Below, in pieces: positions 12,175-16,003 of a stretch of DNA of 16,003 nt; position 1 is the first letter of the stretch, and each line of letters starts with the position of its first letter. The stretch comes from JARRJY01 sp037388705 (lineage in GTDB: Bacteria; Pseudomonadota; Gammaproteobacteria; UBA6429; Thiohalophilaceae): NCBI GenBank assembly GCA_037388705.1, contig JARRJY010000033.1, positions 1-16,003 of the forward strand, in the 5' to 3' direction. Made by a program: the position numbers and the translations under genes. Below the pieces are notes generated by a model that was not told the DNA's origin, searched no databases, and saw only the letters and a list, made by a program, of their open reading frames with translations.

Positions 12175-14769
12175 ATGACCACGAATAGCGCCATTGTTTT
12201 TAAAGAAGCTGATGACAGCACACTGGCTGAAGCTGAACCTTCCCAGTCAGCGGTTCGCTCGTTAAATGGAGAACCGAATAAAACAACAGCTACGGACAAC
12301 ACGAAACTGGATCGTGATATCGATACTGCCTGCGCACGCATCGCACCCTTGTGGCCGCTGAAACATTTCGTAGCTGTTAATCCCTTTATCGGTCTGAGCG
12401 ATCAGACATTCCAGGATGCCTCCGACACCTTGGCCCGGATACTGGGACACGGTATTTACATGTCGCGTGACTATTACCGGGAGCAATTGGCAACAGGCCG
12501 AATCACTCGTGATGATATACAACAAGCTATCGATGTTTGTGGCAGTGATCTGGATGTAGAAAGGGTCGAACGAATTTTAGCAACGGCAGCACCGCAACCG
12601 AAAATGGGTATGGCGCCAGTTAGTGAAGTGCTGGAGCGAGTGGAAGGCGGCTTATGGAGCAGTTTCGTCACTGAGCGAATCAGTTTGCATTGCGCGGCCT
12701 ACTTCGATCTGGGCCAAGCGCTAATAAACATGCCATGGCGTGATAAGTCGTTATATGAATCATGGCGCAAAATTGCCACCATTGATATGAGCCCGGCCAT
12801 GATGGGGTTGGGTGATTTCCGCCGCGCCGTGTCCAAGCTACCTGAGCAACCTCGCGCCGCGATTGCATGGGCGGTGCAACAGTTAGGGGTGCCGGATGAT
12901 GCTATCGAGCGTTATCTACACGCATCGTTACTGAGTATTGGCGGTTGGGCCGCGTGGGCCCGTTACCTGCGCTGGCAGGCGGAGCTGACCGGCAAGCAGG
13001 ATGATGCCATTGTCGATCTGCTCGCCATCCGCGTCATGTGGGACGTATTGTTGTTTCAGGAAAAGCGTTCACCTGCACTGGTCGCAAGGTGGCGTGAGAT
13101 GCTTGCCGCCAGCATGCGTCTTCCTTCCAGCAAACGCCAGGCTTCAGCAGAAGTCGATCGCATTATGCTGAATGCTATGGAGATCGGCTTTCAGCTAGGT
13201 GTTATTTCTTCGTTGAATACCCCGATTCAAAACAATGGGCGCGCTGCAACCGCTACGCGTCCTTCGGTCCAGGCGGCATTTTGTATTGACGTACGTTCAG
13301 AAGTATTGCGTCGCTCATTAGAGACGGTAGCCCCCGAAGTGCAGACACTGGGTTTCGCGGGATTCTTCGGCATCTTTATTGAATACGTGCCTTTGGGTGC
13401 CGATGCTGGCCATTCCCATGTTCCCGTGATCTTCAATCCGGCCTATCGTGTTTACGAACAGGTCAAAGATGATGACAAGGCGAACACACGATTGTTCACG
13501 AAACGACGACAGCGTATCAGTCTTTCCAAGGTATGGAAGGGGTTTAAACTGTCAGCGTCTTCTTGTTTCTCTTTCGTGGAAGCCAGCGGTTTGATGTATG
13601 CCCTCAAACTACTGAGCGACAGTTTCGGTTGGAGCCGACCCGTACCTGATCCATATACCCAGGGTATGGACAAAATAAAACTGAACAGTATCGGTCCGGC
13701 GCTGGAGGCGGTATCTCGGGAACAGTTCTGTCCGCATCACGCCGACTCCGGCATACCACAAGCAGACCGGGTGGATCATGCCGAGCGTATTCTGCGCGCC
13801 ATGACCATGACCGGTAATTTCGCGCGCCTGGTATTGCTGGCGGGTCATGGCAGCACCACGGTGAACAATCCCCATGCCTCAGGTCTAAACTGCGGTGCCT
13901 GCGCCGGTCAGACCGGTGAGGCCAGTGCCCGTGTAGTAGTTGCATTACTGAATGATCCGCTAGTGCGTGAAGGCCTGCGCGATCGCGGCATTGTCATCCC
14001 GGAGGACACGTGGTTCCTGGCTGGTCTACACGACACAACGACTGATGATGTACGCCTCTTCGATACCAACATGGTGCCCGAAGCACTGGCACAAGATCTG
14101 GCACAACTACGCCAGTGGCTGGAGCAGGCGGGAGACCTAACCCGGATGCAGCGCGCAGCGCTGCTAGGTACCGCCGGTCTTTCAGACTATGCGGTAGAAG
14201 CCGATGTACGCCGTCGCAGTAACGACTGGTCTCAAGTGCGGCCGGAATGGGCACTGGCCAATAACGCTGCGTTCATTGCTGCGCCACGGGAGCGCTCTTT
14301 AGGTAGCGATCTGGGCGGCCGCGCTTTCCTGCATGAATACCGTTGGCAAAACGATAAAGACTTTAAACTCCTTGAGCTAATCATGACTGCACCTATGGTG
14401 GTTGCTAACTGGATCAACATGCAGTACTACGGCTCGGTGGTAGATAATGAAACCTTCGGCAGCGGCAACAAGGTTCTGCATAATGTCGTGGGCGGTGCCA
14501 TCGGTGTGTTGGAAGGTAACGGCGGCGATTTGCGCGTTGGTCTGCCTATGCAGTCGCTGCACAACGGCAAACACTGGGTGCATGAACCGCTGCGCTTAAG
14601 TGTATTTATCGAGGCACCGGCTACGCCCATAGACGATATCATTGCCCGCCACGAGTCGGTACGACTGCTAGTGGAAAACGGTTGGCTACACATGTTTCGT
14701 ATTGCCGAAGACGGTAGTGTTTATCGCCGTACCCACCAGGGGGAATGGCTGAAAAACAGGACGGACTAA
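12175..14769 (+). CDS. dabA: DabA, zinc carbonic-anhydrase-like subunit of the DAB inorganic-carbon pump
   Basis: An 864-residue soluble protein of the former DUF2309 family. It carries the proposed beta-carbonic-anhydrase-like zinc site: Cys370 and Asp372 in FCIDVRSE, His558 in LLAGHGSTT and Cys573 in LNCGACAG. The 15-residue His-Cys spacing equals that in H. neapolitanus DabA (Cys351, Asp353, His524, Cys539). It hydrates CO2 at the inner membrane face with DabB. The first 45 residues or so are a low-complexity acidic and polar extension before the conserved APLWPLKHFVAVNPF. GGAGG lies upstream of the ATG inside the dabB end. By eye, dabB and dabA use more G/C-ending codons than the cso genes. 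Confidence 0.95.
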   Translation: MTTNSAIVFKEADDSTLAEAEPSQSAVRSLNGEPNKTTATDNTKLDRDIDTACARIAPLWPLKHFVAVNPFIGLSDQTFQDASDTLARILGHGIYMSRDYYREQLATGRITRDDIQQAIDVCGSDLDVERVERILATAAPQPKMGMAPVSEVLERVEGGLWSSFVTERISLHCAAYFDLGQALINMPWRDKSLYESWRKIATIDMSPAMMGLGDFRRAVSKLPEQPRAAIAWAVQQLGVPDDAIERYLHASLLSIGGWAAWARYLRWQAELTGKQDDAIVDLLAIRVMWDVLLFQEKRSPALVARWREMLAASMRLPSSKRQASAEVDRIMLNAMEIGFQLGVISSLNTPIQNNGRAATATRPSVQAAFCIDVRSEVLRRSLETVAPEVQTLGFAGFFGIFIEYVPLGADAGHSHVPVIFNPAYRVYEQVKDDDKANTRLFTKRRQRISLSKVWKGFKLSASSCFSFVEASGLMYALKLLSDSFGWSRPVPDPYTQGMDKIKLNSIGPALEAVSREQFCPHHADSGIPQADRVDHAERILRAMTMTGNFARLVLLAGHGSTTVNNPHASGLNCGACAGQTGEASARVVVALLNDPLVREGLRDRGIVIPEDTWFLAGLHDTTTDDVRLFDTNMVPEALAQDLAQLRQWLEQAGDLTRMQRAALLGTAGLSDYAVEADVRRRSNDWSQVRPEWALANNAAFIAAPRERSLGSDLGGRAFLHEYRWQNDKDFKLLELIMTAPMVVANWINMQYYGSVVDNETFGSGNKVLHNVVGGAIGVLEGNGGDLRVGLPMQSLHNGKHWVHEPLRLSVFIEAPATPIDDIIARHESVRLLVENGWLHMFRIAEDGSVYRRTHQGEWLKNRTD

Positions 14770-14967
14770 GTAAACCCAGACGCGGAACTGGCAGGCCGAA
14801 TCAATGAATGACTGCTTTTGGCCAAATGCGGTCATTCAACTATATACAATCATGAGTTAATGGCATACCTGCAATAAAATACAAAAGTCCCGCAGAAACA
14901 ATAATTGGAATTATTAAAAGACGAATCCATCAATTGTTAAATAGAATATGGAATATGGATTATGCCC
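14770..14967. other. Convergent intergenic region between dabA and the SoxB-like gene
   Basis: This is 198 AT-rich bases with no gene. It holds a strong 34-base imperfect palindrome (14805-14838) close after dabA, and a small AT-only palindrome, AATAAT-TGGA-ATTATT (14900-14915), on the SoxB-like side. The latter is a weak candidate for ending minus-strand transcripts. I see no attachment site or mobile element. Confidence 0.6.
14805..14838 (+). terminator. Large imperfect palindrome after dabA
   Basis: The outer arms TGAATGAC (14805-14812) and GTCATTCA (14831-14838) are perfectly complementary. After one T-G wobble and one T-T mismatch the pairing continues into a TTTGGCCAAA core. The hairpin is stable, but no T-run follows on the plus strand. 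It may serve as a bidirectional transcript end between convergent genes or be a copy of a dispersed chromosomal repeat. Confidence 0.5.
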
Positions 14968-16003
14968 CTATTTATTAGTTAACCTCCCCGACTTATCAAC
15001 CCTTCCTCTATATATATACACCTTCTCCTTATCCAGGTCGTATTCATTACGCCCTGCTTCTTCCCATCTTTTATGAAGATGCGGATGGTCAGACATGATG
15101 TTTCCGTGATGATCGGTGATACGGTGATCGAGCTCTGATGAAATTTTCCCTTGTTCTTTGACATAGGAAATGACTTCGTGGGGACCTATCTTATCAGTCT
15201 TTTTTAGATCAACGGCGCTGGGGTTAGTATAAAAGAACATATCAAACTCGGCTAAAGAATATAGCTTGTCTTCAATGATCGGTTTTTTATCAATGATAAT
15301 TTTCTGTATGCGATTTGGAAAAGTTTTTGACAGATCAATTGAGAGTTCAATACCCGAGTAACGCCACATATAACCACCGACTTGTTGTAGAGGATCTTCA
15401 TTAACGACGTTATCGATTGCAGCTTCTAACATCATACGCAATTCCTGGCCGCTGAATTTCATTTGATAAATAGGTGATTCTGCTGGTATTAAGTTATAGA
15501 TATCTTCTACAGTGATGGGGCCTGGCAGGATGGCTGCGCCGTATCGACCTGGTTGTTTTATCGCAACATCCTGTTTGGTGCGTGCTCTTAGTGCATCGAC
15601 CACAAGGTTATCGGCGGTACTTTGCCATGTGCCTTGGCGATAGAGTAATGTGGTTGTGGTGCCGATGACTTTTTCAAGTTCGGCTTTATAGGGCGCACGT
15701 AACTTTTCAATATACGCAGCGATTTCAGGGTCAGGTGTTATTTTACTTGAGCGAATGGGGAACAGGGTTTGCTCATAAGCAATTACTTGCCTATTATTTA
15801 CTTTTAGATCCAGCTGGCCAACCATCTTGCCATGAGAACCGCATTGTACAACCAGGACATCGCGGCCACTTTTTTCATTATATACAATGCTGGGGCGGTA
15901 AAGAATATCATGGGTATGGGCTCCAACAATAACATCAATACCACTGACCAGTTCAGCATAACGCACATCCGTCTTCCATCCCATGTGGGAAACCAGTATG
16001 ACC
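14968..16003 (-). CDS. SoxB-like metallophosphatase/5'-nucleotidase family protein, 5' end outside the window
   Basis: The frame is open to the right edge, so the N-terminus is missing. The visible part begins VILVSHMGWKTDVRYAEL, followed by GIDVIVGAHTHD, which are metallophosphatase metal-binding motifs. Then comes the UshA/SoxB-type C-terminal domain: LLYRQGTWQSTADNLVVDAL, LPGPITVEDIYNL, and QVGGYMWRYSGIELSID. In SoxB, the periplasmic thiosulfohydrolase of the Sox pathway, the last stretch reads QGGDMVRVGG; the Asp is Tyr here. The end carries an extra His/charged tail of about 50 residues. It may be a divergent SoxB or a relative with another substrate. The ATG at 15984 is internal, not the start. 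It is convergent with dabA. Confidence 0.65.
   Translation of the reverse strand, partial: VILVSHMGWKTDVRYAELVSGIDVIVGAHTHDILYRPSIVYNEKSGRDVLVVQCGSHGKMVGQLDLKVNNRQVIAYEQTLFPIRSSKITPDPEIAAYIEKLRAPYKAELEKVIGTTTTLLYRQGTWQSTADNLVVDALRARTKQDVAIKQPGRYGAAILPGPITVEDIYNLIPAESPIYQMKFSGQELRMMLEAAIDNVVNEDPLQQVGGYMWRYSGIELSIDLSKTFPNRIQKIIIDKKPIIEDKLYSLAEFDMFFYTNPSAVDLKKTDKIGPHEVISYVKEQGKISSELDHRITDHHGNIMSDHPHLHKRWEEAGRNEYDLDKEKVYIYRGRVDKSGRLTNK

Overview
The window carries an alpha-carboxysome and dissolved-inorganic-carbon uptake locus from a chemolithoautotrophic proteobacterium, most likely a sulfur-oxidising gammaproteobacterium. The reasons are the form IA RuBisCO, the cso gene order seen in Halothiobacillus-type bacteria, a DabB/DabA carbon pump, and a SoxB-like metallophosphatase at the right edge. 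Genus cannot be assigned from the sequence alone.

Layout. Reading right to left on the minus strand, positions 8440 to 1 hold cbbL, cbbS, csoS2, csoSCA, csoS4A, csoS4B, two csoS1 paralogues, a bacterioferritin-like gene, the pterin-dehydratase-like RuBisCO assembly factor (acRAF), a ParA-type ATPase (McdA-like) and the first 12 codons of a gene that overlaps the McdA stop (probably McdB, cut by the window edge). Gaps are very short and several junctions overlap by one to four bases, so this is one operon. Upstream of cbbL, also on the minus strand, sits a two-gene unit: csoS1D (tandem-BMC shell protein) and a Nudix hydrolase (9796 to 8595). A 756-base intergenic region separates csoS1D from the divergent plus-strand pair dabB-dabA (10556 to 14769). 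A convergent, 5'-truncated SoxB-like gene fills the right edge (14968 to 16003).

How it works together. DabAB accumulates bicarbonate in the cytosol. The carboxysome (CsoS1, CsoS1D and CsoS4 shell, CsoS2 scaffold) admits it, CsoSCA converts it to CO2, and RuBisCO fixes the CO2. acRAF helps RuBisCO mature, and McdA/McdB space carboxysomes over the nucleoid.

The gene set is largely known. The most interesting signals are non-coding. (1) The same palindromic element, ATAG-N8-CTAT, occurs four times: twice in the cbbL upstream region and twice in the csoS1D/dabB divergent region. I saw no copy inside the genes when reading by eye, which suggests one regulator ties fixation, shell and uptake together. 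(2) Inverted repeats lie across the stop codons of cbbL, cbbS, csoS4B and csoS1, where product abundance must change sharply. (3) A 40-codon ORF with its own ribosome site leads directly into the dabB ribosome site. (4) A Nudix hydrolase is coupled to csoS1D.
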